This document shows, in pieces, positions 23,173 to 31,575 of a DNA stretch of 44,190 nt. Source of the DNA: Verrucomicrobiota bacterium (GTDB taxonomy: Bacteria > Verrucomicrobiota > Lentisphaeria > JABSQK01 > JAJFLO01); the NCBI GenBank assembly GCA_021772635.1, contig JAJFLP010000014.1, forward strand, positions 1 to 44,190, given 5' to 3'. The notes under the pieces are model-generated. The model saw only the letters and a list, made by a program, of their open reading frames with translations, had not been told where the DNA came from and did not search any database. Position numbers and translations under genes: made by a program. Numbering within the stretch: position 1 is the first letter of the stretch; each line of letters opens with the position of its first letter.

Positions 23173-24771
23173 TCACGCAACGGGCAGCGAAGAATCGGGA
23201 ATCACACGGTCAATGGCGGATGCGCCGATGATTCCTCCGTGTTCATCCTCTATCGGTGATATGTTCAACGAAACATCAAGCTGGGTTCCATCTTTACGAA
23301 CGCGCACTGTTTCAAAGTGTTCGATTTTCTTTCCGTCCCTGATTTGGTTCAAACAATCGAATATTTCATTTTTGCGGCCGGGCGCCTCTAAAATAGTGAT
23401 CGAATCGCCGATGATTTCGCTTTCCTTGTATCCATACATAAGCTCCGCGCCGTGATTCCAGCTCACGATTCTCCCATCCAATGACTTACCGATAATCGCG
23501 TCATCCGAAGAATTTACGATTGCCGCTAAATAACGGATTCTTTCCTCCGCTTTCTTTTGCTCGGTTATATCGCGAGCGACTGCAGACGCTCCAGCTATTT
23601 TACCGTTCTCGTCATAGATTGGCGATAGATTCAACGACACATCAAGTTGGGTTCCATCTTTACGAACGCGCACTGTTTCAAAGTGTTCGATTTTCTTTCC
23701 ATCCCTGATTTGGTTCAAACAATCGAATATTTCATTTTTGCGATCGGCCGATTCGAGAATCGTGATAGATTTGCCTACGGTTTCGCTTTTCTTGTAGCCG
23801 TACATACGTTCCGCGCCGTCGTTCCAACTCACGATCATCCCCTCTAATGTCTGACCTATAATTTCGTCGTCAGAAGAATTGACTATAGCGGCTAAGTAAC
23901 GATTTTTTTCCTCGGCCCGTTTTTGATCAGCTATGTCGCGCGCGATAGCAGAAACGCCGATGATTCCTCCGTGTTCATCCTCTATCGGTGATAATGTTAA
24001 AGAAACATCAAGTTGGGTTCCATTTTTGCAAAGGCGCACTGTTTCAAAGTGCTCGATTTTCTTTCCGTTCTTTATTTCGTCGAGGCACTCAGATATTTCA
24101 TTCTTGCGCTCTGGCGATTCAAGAATCGAGATCGATTTTCCGATGACTTCGTTTTCCGTGTAACCGTACATTCGTTCCGCGCCACTGTTCCAACTCACGA
24201 TGATTCCGTCTAATGTCTGACCGATAATTTCATCGTCAGAAGAATTGACTATTGCTGCCAAAAAGTGCTCTTTTTCTTCCGCCTGCTTCAGTCTCGTTAT
24301 GTCCGTTATCGTTGTTATGAAACCGGTCACTTTCCCGTCCTGCGTTTGTTCTGGAATCCCTTGTCCCCACACCCAAACGATGGAGCCATCGGGTCTTTGA
24401 AATCGATATTGGGATCTAAATTGACGAGCTTTTTCGACAGCTTCCTGCCACTCCGAAAAGACAACTCGGTCGTCTGAATGCACGAATCTCTCCCAGCCGC
24501 TGTCATTTATCTCAGTTGAGGTTGCTCCGGAAATAGCGCACCATTCTTGATTGACATACCAACACTTTCCGTCCGTATTGGAAACAAGTATTCCAATCGG
24601 CGAAACTCTGGCCAAAGTACGGAATCGTTTTATGTGTAATTTGCTCTCTTCACGCTCTTCCTGATAGACGAGTCGCCGCCGCCGATCTTGCTTATCGAGG
24701 CGCTCTACTTGCTTACGCAACGCAACGAGTTCACCAGCCAGTTGTTCTTTTGTTTTTTCGTTGTCATCCAT
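23173..24771 (-). CDS. Tandem-PAS protein without an output domain
   Basis: The 532-residue protein starts with a coiled-coil segment (1-50) followed by four PAS/PAC domains at about 52-160, 170-282, 292-404 and 414-522. Domains 2-4 repeat every 122 residues and are nearly identical, each with AAIVNSSDD, SWN.GAE.MYGY, KKIEHFETVR and GTQLDVSL. The 366-bp tandem is visible in the DNA. No histidine kinase, GGDEF, HTH or other output domain follows; the chain ends ten residues after PAS4 (DRVIPDSSLPVA), at the point where another linker helix would be expected. It may be a sensor-only partner protein or the front of a kinase that lost its catalytic half. It is soluble, with no membrane helix. Confidence 0.85.
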   Translation of the reverse strand: MDDNEKTKEQLAGELVALRKQVERLDKQDRRRRLVYQEEREESKLHIKRFRTLARVSPIGILVSNTDGKCWYVNQEWCAISGATSTEINDSGWERFVHSDDRVVFSEWQEAVEKARQFRSQYRFQRPDGSIVWVWGQGIPEQTQDGKVTGFITTITDITRLKQAEEKEHFLAAIVNSSDDEIIGQTLDGIIVSWNSGAERMYGYTENEVIGKSISILESPERKNEISECLDEIKNGKKIEHFETVRLCKNGTQLDVSLTLSPIEDEHGGIIGVSAIARDIADQKRAEEKNRYLAAIVNSSDDEIIGQTLEGMIVSWNDGAERMYGYKKSETVGKSITILESADRKNEIFDCLNQIRDGKKIEHFETVRVRKDGTQLDVSLNLSPIYDENGKIAGASAVARDITEQKKAEERIRYLAAIVNSSDDAIIGKSLDGRIVSWNHGAELMYGYKESEIIGDSITILEAPGRKNEIFDCLNQIRDGKKIEHFETVRVRKDGTQLDVSLNISPIEDEHGGIIGASAIDRVIPDSSLPVA

Positions 24772-24818
24772 GTTCTCAACCTATGAAGTCCTATTGTTTT
24801 TTTCTCGAATATTATATA

Positions 24819-24858
24819 TATACCGAAAATCATCAGGTTTTCGAAATATAGTTCGGAT
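24819..24858 (+). repeat. R1 left half overlapping the hemE 3' end
   Basis: TATACCGAAAATCATCAGG then TTTTCGAAATATAGTTCGG is the R1 left half. The complement of its TCA gives the hemE stop, and it encodes the last hemE residues. Confidence 0.75.
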
Positions 24859-25888
24859 CGTAATTATGAACGAAATCTATCAACGCCGCGACGTGTTCGA
24901 CCGGCGTGTCTTTGAGAACGCCGTGCCCCAAATTAAATATATAATTATTCCGATCACGCACTTGGTCGAGTATCGCCGCCGCACGCTCCTTAATGATCGG
25001 CTCCGACGCATAAAGCGTCGCGGGATCGAGGTTTCCCTGTAATGCGATCCCGGGTCCAAGAATTGACGCTGCTGCGCTTATATCAATACGCCAGTCTAAT
25101 CCCACAACGTCACAGCCAAGATCCTTAATTCCTTCGAGCAAACCTGTTGCGCATGTGCCGAAGTAAATTATCGGTACATCGCGATGCTTCGCCCTAACCG
25201 AATCGATCACACGATGTAGGTAAGGTCGGGCATACTGTTCGAAGTCGATCGGACTTAGAATGCCGATCCATGAATCGAAAATCTGCACCACCGCGGCGCC
25301 CGCAGAAATCTGCGCGCACAAGAAATCCGATACAAACTCAGCGAGTTTGCCCATGAACTTCTGCCAATCCGTTGAGTTCCGGTACATGAACTCTTTCACG
25401 AGCAGAAAGTTGCGTGACGGTCCGCCTTCGATTGCATAGGTAGCCATCGTAAACGGCCCTCCGGCAAAGCCGATTATTGGGAGCGATTGATTGAGCTCCG
25501 CTGCAACCATAGTAATCGCTTTTAACGTCGCACAGAGTGCTTCTTCGGCTGGGGGGACGGCCAGTCTTTCGACGTCTTCTGACGACCGTACGGGATTATA
25601 GATAACAGGCCCCTCCCCCGCAATAAAATCGATTTCCAACCCCATTCCTTCAAGCGGAATAAGCAGGTCCGAAAAAATAATCGCGGCGTCCACGTCGAAC
25701 GCGTGAATAGGTTGCAAGGTAACTCGGGTCGCGAGTTCCGGATTCCGGATCAAGTCCAGAATTGTATATTCTTTTCGCAACGCCCGGTACTCCGGCATAT
25801 AGCGTCCGGCTTGGCGCATAAGCCAAACCGGGGTCGCGTCAACCGGCCGGTCCCTGCATGCATTGATTAAACGAGTTGCTTTCGACAT
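24833..25888 (-). CDS. hemE: Uroporphyrinogen decarboxylase
   Basis: The 351-residue protein has both family signatures, PVWLMRQAGRYMPEYR (20-35) and GFAGGPFTMATY. IIFSDLLIPLEGMG and FNLGHGVLKDTPVEHV complete the active-site barrel. It decarboxylates the four acetates of uroporphyrinogen III to give coproporphyrinogen III in the cytoplasm. The open frame runs upstream to 26164, but those 92 codons are two R1 copies and a spacer; the ATG at 25886-25888 begins the known fold. The last eight residues (DPNYISKT) and the TGA are R1 sequence, so the gene ends inside a repeat. Confidence 0.95.
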   Translation of the reverse strand: MSKATRLINACRDRPVDATPVWLMRQAGRYMPEYRALRKEYTILDLIRNPELATRVTLQPIHAFDVDAAIIFSDLLIPLEGMGLEIDFIAGEGPVIYNPVRSSEDVERLAVPPAEEALCATLKAITMVAAELNQSLPIIGFAGGPFTMATYAIEGGPSRNFLLVKEFMYRNSTDWQKFMGKLAEFVSDFLCAQISAGAAVVQIFDSWIGILSPIDFEQYARPYLHRVIDSVRAKHRDVPIIYFGTCATGLLEGIKDLGCDVVGLDWRIDISAAASILGPGIALQGNLDPATLYASEPIIKERAAAILDQVRDRNNYIFNLGHGVLKDTPVEHVAALIDFVHNYDPNYISKT

Positions 25889-25960
25889 GATTGGCAATTT
25901 CCAGCCTGAACGAGTTTGTACAAAACCGAAACCGCGCGCTGGTTCCGTTTCTGTCTGAGA

Positions 25961-26082
25961 TATACTGCCCGCGATCTCTCTCTCCGCACGAGCGGAGTCT
26001 CGGTAATCTGGACCGTATTCCCGGAGTCCGCTCGTGCGGACCGCGTAAGCGTCCCGCATGCGGGATGAAAATGTTCGGTATA
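25961..26082 (-). repeat. R1 derivative with several GC-rich modules (122 bp)
   Basis: The right end TATACTGCCCGCGATC is altered. The interior strings together TCCGCACGAGCGGA, GAGTCCGCTCGTGCGGAC and TCCCGCATGCGGGA. The left end TGTTCGGTATA is intact. Confidence 0.65.
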
Positions 26083-26127
26083 ATAGGAGCTTAACCGGAT
26101 CAACTTTTCCAGTCATCGCGAAGAATT

Positions 26128-26220
26128 TATACTGCAAGCAGTACAATTTTTGGACATCTTTCAACTAACCACGCAAGAGAAATCGAACGATATTTCGGAA
26201 ACCTGATGATTTTGGGTATA
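26128..26220 (-). repeat. R1 repeat, full length (93 bp)
   Basis: A complete reversed copy with palindrome TACTGC-AA-GCAGTA (26130-26143), middle ATCGAACGATATTTCGG and end TTTGGGTATA. Confidence 0.88.
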
Positions 26221-26283
26221 AATCTGATCGTACGATGTGCGGCATGCGGTAAGTGTCACCTGGACAGATCAGGCCGGTCCTGA

Positions 26284-26392
26284 AATAAGCGAACATTCCG
26301 ATTCCAAATCCTACTCGTACTCGTAATCTTTCTGGTTTTTCGAGGTGAAATTGGGGAAGGGATTATGAGTACGACTCCGATCGGTCGTCCCA
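26284..26392 (+). repeat. R5 element, copy 2
   Basis: GCGAACATTCCGATTCC, hexamers (AAATCCTACTCGTACTCG), core TTTTTCGAGGTGAAATTGGG, then GGGATTATGAGTACGACTCC. Confidence 0.7.
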
Positions 26393-26750
26393 CGGCCTCA
26401 TCCTTGATGGGATGGTTGTGTTTTCAAACGACAAAATAGCCAGAACCTAGCATTTTCCGCCCATCGCCAACGGTAGTTTTGAGACTTTGAATCTCGGATT
26501 TCTCAACGTCATTAAGTTAATGATGACGAGACACGTTCAAGGCGTACGCTGGAGTTCACGCTCTTGACGCGACATAGCCATTTGCGACGGCGGTTTAGCA
26601 TGGTTTAACCCAAGTTTCGCGTTCTATTAAATCGGTTCAAGAGTTAAACCCACTGGTGGGCTCTATTGAAACTTCGATCTGATTCGCCCCGGCGATGTTC
26701 ATGGAGTTCTGCTGGCCAGCAGATCTCCAGATTACACGGGCGAAGCGCAT

Positions 26751-26820
26751 GTTGGAGTTCACAACTTCAGTTGTGCTGGCTATCCGCTAACGGAACACAG
26801 CTAAAGCAGTGAACTCCAAC
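26751..26820. repeat. R2 hairpin core, CACAAC variant (70 bp)
   Basis: The arms are GTTGGAGTTCACAACTTCAG and GCAGTGAACTCCAAC. The inner stem CACAACTTCAGTTGTG replaces the CACGCT..AGCGTG of other copies by matching changes on both sides. Confidence 0.8.
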
Positions 26821-26866
26821 GGCCTGTCCCTGATTGCAAGATTGCGCCCTTGAAACTTAAAAGATT

Positions 26867-26950
26867 GAACACCGAATATCGAACAAGGAATAATGAATGA
26901 CGAAGGAAAAAACTTCAATATTCGAAATTCCGTGTTCGATATTCGATATT
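26867..26950. repeat. Imperfect inverted array of GAATATCGAAC words
   Basis: ACACCGAATATCGAACAAGG on the left faces CGTGTTCGATATTCGATATT on the right. Each arm is a loose tandem of a word close to GAATATTCG. Confidence 0.65.
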
Positions 26951-26954
26951 CTTG

Positions 26955-27116
26955 TCTATTAACAGACCCGACAACAACCGGCCTGGACGATTGCTTCCTT
27001 GAAACTTAAAACCGGTTTAGCCTCAGGAGCGACAGCCGCCGTGATGACAGCCTGACGGGCCCCGGCGGCTGATTCCGCTGCCCAGCGGAATTCCAGATTA
27101 CAGGGGCGAAGCGCAT
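26955..27116 (+). repeat. R7 block, copy 1
   Basis: It runs from TCTATTAACAGACCCGACAA through GAAACTTAAAACCGG and an inner stem (CAGCCGCCG..CGGCGGCTG) to GGCGAAGCGC, where an R2 arm begins. Copy 2 is at 34164-34326 with roughly a dozen base differences. Confidence 0.75.
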
Positions 27117-27178
27117 GTTGGAGTTCACGCTCTTGACACGACATAGCCATTGGCGACGGCTGGCGAATCGAAGATTCC

Positions 27179-29050
27179 TCAGCCTGATGTGAGTAGTTTA
27201 TTCAGTGCGGCTATCAAATCATGTGACTTGTACGGTTTCGGGAGGACACCGCTGAATCCGTATTTCCCGAATTCCGCCATGACTGGGTCGTCGGAATATC
27301 CGCTTGAGACGATCGCCTTCACGCCCGGATCAATTTCAGCGAGCTGTCGAACAGTTTCCTCGCCCCCCATTGCCCCCGGTACAATCAGATCGAGGACGAC
27401 AACGTCAAACGGTTCCCCTAAGTCCTTCGCTTCCTGGAATAAACGGATCGCTTCGTTCCCGTTCTTCGCAACTGCGAATCGGTAGGCCGTCGCTTTAAAA
27501 AGTCGCGCTGCCAAGCGCCTTATCAATTCCTCGTCGTCCATCAGTAAAACCCGTCCGCTAACCGGAGACCTATTAATTACTCCCTTGTCCTCCTGAACCT
27601 GTCTCGATATAACCGGAAGATAAACGTCAAACGTCGATCCGACGCCTAACTCGGATATGACTTTGATGCAACCGTCATGGTTGCGAACGATCGAGTGCGA
27701 TGATGCCAGCCCCAACCCCATCGAATTATCTTTGGTCGTATAAAACGGATCAAAAATCTTATGGAGATTTTCCTCATGGATTCCAATACCGCTATCCTTA
27801 ATCGATAAGCTAACGTAATTCCCCTTCTGGAGTGGGATCAAGCTTTGTTCGCCAATCGACATTATTCCGCAAACCACATCGATCGTACCGCGTCCGGAAA
27901 TTGCGTCGACCGCATTGTCCAGGAGGTCTCCGATCACCTGGTTTAGTTGGCCGTCATCAGCGTGAACCGAGTATGTACCATCGATCCGTACGTTGACGAC
28001 GATATCCGGATCGTCTAGAAGAGGTGCAAGATTCTCGTTCAGAAGATCGGTGATGGACACCGTCGATTTTACCGGCGCGCCGCCTTTGGCGAACGTTAAT
28101 AACTTTTGCGTCAACTCGTTCGCCCGCTGTGCGGCCAACTCGGCCTCCTCCAATGCCTGCGATGTTGCCTCGTCAGGAGGCATCGAATCCTTCGCGTAAG
28201 AGACGTTGGCAGCAATAATCGTCAATAAATTATTGAAGTCATGGGCGATTCCACCGGCAAGGATTCCGAGCGACTCTAACTTTCGTGCCTTGTTCAGATC
28301 AGATTCTATTTTAACTCGGTCCGAAATATCACGTGAAATAATAACCGCGTGGGTGGCTTTTCCTTCTTCGTCAAAGTAGGGATAGCACCCGACGTCAAAT
28401 GCCCTTGAACCAAGCGCTGGAAAATCGACAAGCGCCTCGAATTGCTCAATGGCCTCGCCCCGAAAACACCTATCAAGACGTTCCTTAATACTGCCGATAA
28501 ACGCCTTTTCTCCCCAAATATCGGCTACAGATTTACCAACGATCTCACTCCGGTCTTTTTCGTGAGCCTGACAAAACGAAGTATTCGCCGCCTCATAGAT
28601 ATACGTTGTCGATATCAAAGTCATAAACGGCTTCGAAGTATTTGCAATAAACTCGTACTTCCGCCGCATATCATCCAGTTCCTCACGGCGTGTAATATCA
28701 CAACCACACGCGAGAATCCCGATCGGAACGTCGTCTGCGTCCCGTAGTCTGTCAATATTCCACGAGAACAATCGCCTCGTACCGTCGCTACACCTAATCG
28801 GGGCCTCATAATCCCTGATAGACTCACCCTCAAGGACCTTGCCAATCATCGTTGTATACGACTCACGGTGGGCGTCTGGCAGAATAATTTCCGCGAAATC
28901 GCGGGTTATGACCTCTTCTCGACTCCACCCTGAAAGACGCGAGATCTCCGGATTCCATTCGGTTATTCGCCGATTCAAATCGAGACCGACAATTGCCATC
29001 CCGGCAGTCTCAACCATTGAACGATAAGGATCAGCGATTTTCTGTAACAT
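27179..29050 (-). CDS. Hybrid sensor histidine kinase (PAS-PAS-HisKA-HATPase-REC)
   Basis: The 623-residue cytoplasmic protein has PAS1 (about 8-125), PAS2 (about 130-250) and a HisKA dimer domain with the phospho-acceptor His270 in GIAHDFNNLL. The ATPase has an N box (Asn379 in DLLDNAVDA), G1 (DSGIGI, 419-424) and G2 (GLGLAS). The C-terminal receiver has DD at 505-506, phospho-acceptor Asp554 in VVLDLIVPG and Lys605 in LPKPY. All catalytic residues are present. The absence of a membrane helix suggests an internal signal. No separate response regulator or target gene is nearby, so the pathway is unknown. An R1 fragment lies 31 bp upstream of the ATG. Confidence 0.93.
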   Translation of the reverse strand: MLQKIADPYRSMVETAGMAIVGLDLNRRITEWNPEISRLSGWSREEVITRDFAEIILPDAHRESYTTMIGKVLEGESIRDYEAPIRCSDGTRRLFSWNIDRLRDADDVPIGILACGCDITRREELDDMRRKYEFIANTSKPFMTLISTTYIYEAANTSFCQAHEKDRSEIVGKSVADIWGEKAFIGSIKERLDRCFRGEAIEQFEALVDFPALGSRAFDVGCYPYFDEEGKATHAVIISRDISDRVKIESDLNKARKLESLGILAGGIAHDFNNLLTIIAANVSYAKDSMPPDEATSQALEEAELAAQRANELTQKLLTFAKGGAPVKSTVSITDLLNENLAPLLDDPDIVVNVRIDGTYSVHADDGQLNQVIGDLLDNAVDAISGRGTIDVVCGIMSIGEQSLIPLQKGNYVSLSIKDSGIGIHEENLHKIFDPFYTTKDNSMGLGLASSHSIVRNHDGCIKVISELGVGSTFDVYLPVISRQVQEDKGVINRSPVSGRVLLMDDEELIRRLAARLFKATAYRFAVAKNGNEAIRLFQEAKDLGEPFDVVVLDLIVPGAMGGEETVRQLAEIDPGVKAIVSSGYSDDPVMAEFGKYGFSGVLPKPYKSHDLIAALNKLLTSG

Positions 29051-29081
29051 AAGAGCCTCAATTCAGTTAATCTGACTATTC

Positions 29082-29115
29082 TATACAGAACGTCTTCATC
29101 CCGCATGCGGGACGA
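29082..29115 (+). repeat. R1 left end with CCCGCATGCGGG module
   Basis: TATACAGAACGTCTTCATCCC runs directly into the palindrome TCCCGCATGCGGGA. The rest of R1 is missing. The motif CGGACTGAAAGTCCAAAGGG follows. Confidence 0.6.
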
Positions 29116-29250
29116 AAGGTTCTTTTTGCGGACTGAAAGTCCAAAGGGACGCAATCACAAGATTTCTCACATTCGACGAGCCGGGATCCTTCCGGCATCA
29201 GCTTGGGTTTCGTTAGAAGGCGACGCTTACGCGGGACAGATCGGGACAGG

Positions 29251-30117
29251 CTACCACATGCCGTTATGCTTGAGCCAATTAATTTTCCCGGTGGCGCTTT
29301 TCTTAACCCGGTATTCTCTGGATTTCTTCTTCGCCTTCGCCTCGGACAGCTCGGCCAAGCGACTTTTTGCGCAGTCCGCAGCAGGTAAATCCCGATAATG
29401 AATAAAAATCTCTCCAATAAACTCGGTATCGGTTATCTCGTTAAGCGCGTCACATAGGATCGGGATCGTCGGAAACTTTAGGACGAACGTCTCAACATTT
29501 ACCATACGTATTAATTTCAGCCTCGACGCTTCGCGGACACCTGCGTCTTTTTGGTTCTGTAATATCTGAGCGACTTGGGAAGAGTCCGAAAATAACCAGA
29601 CGATCTCTTTCTTGATACTCGGAAACGGGCAGTTATTGATCGCATCCGTGAGCGTTCGATCGTTGGTAATATCCACTAAATACGGGGCCCAGATATCCGG
29701 AGAATTCTCGCGTTCTATACGCTCTTCGTATTCGGTGTGAAAGAACCGGTACACGTGCCCCGGTTCGACCACGAAATCCATGGCAACCGGCTCGAGGGAT
29801 TCTGTTACAGCACCATATGCGTTATACCTAAAATAGGACACCAAAATTTGATGGTACCCTGGCTTCAGCGCAAACGACTTTCTGAAATTCCTGCCTTCAT
29901 GCACTATGCAGTAGGGTTCGCGTACGTGAAGAACGGCGAGCTCATGGAGTGGACGTGTATCACCGTCGTAATACTTTACAATATCCGTGCTACCGTCTTG
30001 AAGTGGCCAAAGTTCAGGTCCCTCTAGATTCCTGCACCCCGATATTAGCAGAAATAGACTCAATACCGCCAGGATTCGAACTGAAATGATTTTAAGCGAT
30101 GATAATTTTAATTTCAT
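29251..30117 (-). CDS. Putative lipoprotein, hypothetical
   Basis: The 288-residue protein starts MKLKLSSLKIISVRILAVLS and has a clear lipobox LLISGC with the lipidated Cys at residue 28, so it should be anchored in the outer or inner membrane. I do not recognise the mature domain. It has a beta-rich front (LHELAVLHVREPYC, YHQILVSYFRYNAYG, VEPGHVYRFFHTEYEE) that resembles PEGA-like or transferrin-like surface modules in style. A helical C-terminal part (LRLKLIRMVNVETF-like) ends in a basic tail. The open frame extends to 30234 across the tRNA-Leu gene, which cannot be coding; the ATG at 30115-30117 is chosen because the signal peptide starts there. Confidence 0.72.
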   Translation of the reverse strand: MKLKLSSLKIISVRILAVLSLFLLISGCRNLEGPELWPLQDGSTDIVKYYDGDTRPLHELAVLHVREPYCIVHEGRNFRKSFALKPGYHQILVSYFRYNAYGAVTESLEPVAMDFVVEPGHVYRFFHTEYEERIERENSPDIWAPYLVDITNDRTLTDAINNCPFPSIKKEIVWLFSDSSQVAQILQNQKDAGVREASRLKLIRMVNVETFVLKFPTIPILCDALNEITDTEFIGEIFIHYRDLPAADCAKSRLAELSEAKAKKKSREYRVKKSATGKINWLKHNGMW

Positions 30118-30193
30118 TAACTTGGCTGCTTGTTTCTTAATACCGAATTTCCGACCTCGATGAGTCGGGCGATTGACGGCTTGCGGTATAAAA

Positions 30194-30277
30194 TACCCGG
30201 GGGGGGACTCGAACCCCCACGACCTTACGGTCAACGGATTTTAAGTCCGTTGCGTCTGCCAATTCCGCCACCCGGGC
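30194..30277 (-). tRNA. tRNA-Leu (TAA)
   Basis: The cloverleaf has acceptor GCCCGGG/CCCGGGT (one G-T pair), a long variable arm (GACCGTAAGGTC) typical of Leu tRNAs and anticodon stem ACGGA/TCCGT with loop CTTAAAA (anticodon TAA). CCA is not encoded: discriminator A is followed by TTTT. An R1-like end (GGCTTGCGGTATA) lies a few bases past the 3' end. Confidence 0.95.
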
Positions 30278-30550
30278 ATCAGAAACTTTTTAATACTCTT
30301 GCGACGATTCGTGAGGAATCGGTTCGGCAATCAATTCGGCGCCGTTAAAAATATAACTGCTAGCCCCAAATCCAGCGAACTTTTCGTCGGATTTTTTCGT
30401 ACTCGTACTCATAATCATAATCGTAATCCCTTTCCAAATTTCACCTCGAAAAACCAGTAAGATTACGAGTACGAGTAAGAGTAAGATTACGAATCGGAAT
30501 GTTCGCTTATTTCAGGGCTAGCAGCCTGTCGGGCTAAGCCCGACAGGCTG
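30278..30550. other. Spacer with R5 copy and strong hairpin
   Basis: No gene is seen. It is made of R5 copy 3 and the 18-bp hairpin that overlaps the stop of the glycosyltransferase gene. Confidence 0.65.
30377..30516 (-). repeat. R5 element, copy 3 (about 140 bp)
   Basis: The fullest copy. Hexamer runs (TACTCG, TAATCA, TAATCG) sit on one side of the core CCAAATTTCACCTCGAAAAA, and complementary runs (GATTACGAGTACGAGTAAG) on the other. The arms can pair. The ends are AGCGAAC-type inverted sequences. Confidence 0.75.
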
Positions 30551-30555
30551 CTAGC
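30517..30555. terminator. 18-bp perfect hairpin at the glycosyltransferase stop
   Basis: The arms 30517-30534 (GCTAGCAGCCTGTCGGGC) and 30538-30555 pair exactly around TAA. The minus-strand TAG stop of the glycosyltransferase lies in the right arm. No T-run follows, so it may act as an RNA-stabilising or bidirectional stop structure and not as a standard terminator. Confidence 0.5.
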
Positions 30556-31240
30556 GAAAGAGGTTGAATTTAAAGATATAATAAATCGCTTTCACGCCGT
30601 CGGTCCAGCCGATCTTTTTCCCTTCGTCAAAGCGTCGGGCCTGATAGCTTATCGGTACCTCATAAATGCGGCATTCCATTTTCGCCAGCTTCGCCGTAAT
30701 TTCAGGTTCGAATCCGAAACAACTACACTCGATCTCGAGCTCCTTGAAGATCGGTGCCCGGATCATTTTATAGCACGTCTCCATGTCCGTTAAGTGAAGA
30801 TTAGAAACGATGTTCGACAAAGTCGTTAAGAACTTATTCCCTATATAATGCCAGAATGTATCGACTAGAATTTCGTTCCCCGAGTACCTGCTTCCGAAGA
30901 CGACGTCCGCTTTGTTATCCTCGATCGGGGCCAATAACTTGGGATACTCGCTGGGTGAATACTCCAAATCCGCATCCTGAATGATCACGACATCGCCGGT
31001 AACCAATTTCTGCCCGGTTCGAATCGCCGCCCCTTTCCCCTGATTTCTCTCGTGAAATACGATCTTCCGATGTTCTTTTCCCTCGGCTTTTAGCTCCTCC
31101 AACTTCTCCCTCGTTCCATCAGTTGAGTAATCATCAATAATGATCAACTCCTTTTCGCCGGGCACTAATTCGATCTCTTTCACGACAGTCAGGATTGTAC
31201 TTATCTCGTTATAAACCGGTACGATAACTGATAGTTTCAC
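30551..31240 (-). CDS. Glycosyltransferase family 2, DPM1/polyprenyl-phosphate type
   Basis: The 229-residue protein is a single GT2 domain. It has the N-terminal strand MKLSVIVPVYNE, nucleotide-binding IIDDYSTDGT, QGKGAAIRTG, the metal motif QDADLEYSPSEYP, and VFGSRYSG. It ends IFKFNLFR without the membrane helices seen in larger relatives. Proteins of this type move mannose or glucose from a nucleotide sugar to dolichol- or undecaprenyl-phosphate at the inner face of the membrane. The exact sugar cannot be read from the sequence. Its stop codon is inside a strong hairpin. Confidence 0.9.
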   Translation of the reverse strand: MKLSVIVPVYNEISTILTVVKEIELVPGEKELIIIDDYSTDGTREKLEELKAEGKEHRKIVFHERNQGKGAAIRTGQKLVTGDVVIIQDADLEYSPSEYPKLLAPIEDNKADVVFGSRYSGNEILVDTFWHYIGNKFLTTLSNIVSNLHLTDMETCYKMIRAPIFKELEIECSCFGFEPEITAKLAKMECRIYEVPISYQARRFDEGKKIGWTDGVKAIYYIFKFNLFR

Positions 31241-31575
31241 GGTGGATTCTCTGATGCTTAATTATTGATTTTATTGTCGTGTGAAGTTGTATACGCCATT
31301 ATTCATTGCCATATTACGGGCGTCGTAAGGGCGGAGAGGAACTTGAAGTACACCAACAATTGCGCGGATTTTGGAATACAACCGACAATCTAAATCCAAA
31401 TTTTCTGCCATACTTGTCCGACCTCGTCAAATCTAGTTTAGCTTCACCGTAAAAGCGAGTGGAATTCGGCATATTAAATCGGAATCAAAGATCAATCTCG
31501 AACAACATTTCGTCCCGCATGCTGGATGAAGACGTTCGGTACGCTTCACGTTGAAAAAATTGCAGAGACTATAGA
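31241..31575. other. Divergent intergenic region
   Basis: It lies between divergently read genes and so must hold at least two promoters, but I see no confident -35/-10 pair. A degenerate R1 fragment is at about 31496-31541. Confidence 0.5.
31496..31541 (-). repeat. R1 fragment with CCCGCATGC module
   Basis: CTCGAACAACATTTCG, then TCCCGCATGCTGGA, then GAAGACGTTCGGTA is the reversed R1 left half with a damaged palindromic module. It lies about 35 bp before the kinase start. Confidence 0.6.

Larger units (their letters stand above)
25889..27178. other. 1.3-kb gene-free repeat cluster upstream of hemE
   Basis: It holds two R1 copies, an R5 copy, R2 fragments and hairpins, an imperfect inverted word array and an R7 block. 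The frame at 26959-27150 is R7 sequence in translation. No gene is supported. Confidence 0.75.

Noticed and set aside
25889-26164. 92-codon upstream extension of the hemE frame
   Set aside because: It crosses two R1 copies and has no match to the HemE fold.
26959-27150. Small frame whose translation resembles that of 34169-34417 (shared ending AGCCRVC)
   Set aside because: Both lie in R7/R2 repeats. Most base differences between the copies change the amino acid, so there is no sign of selection on a protein.
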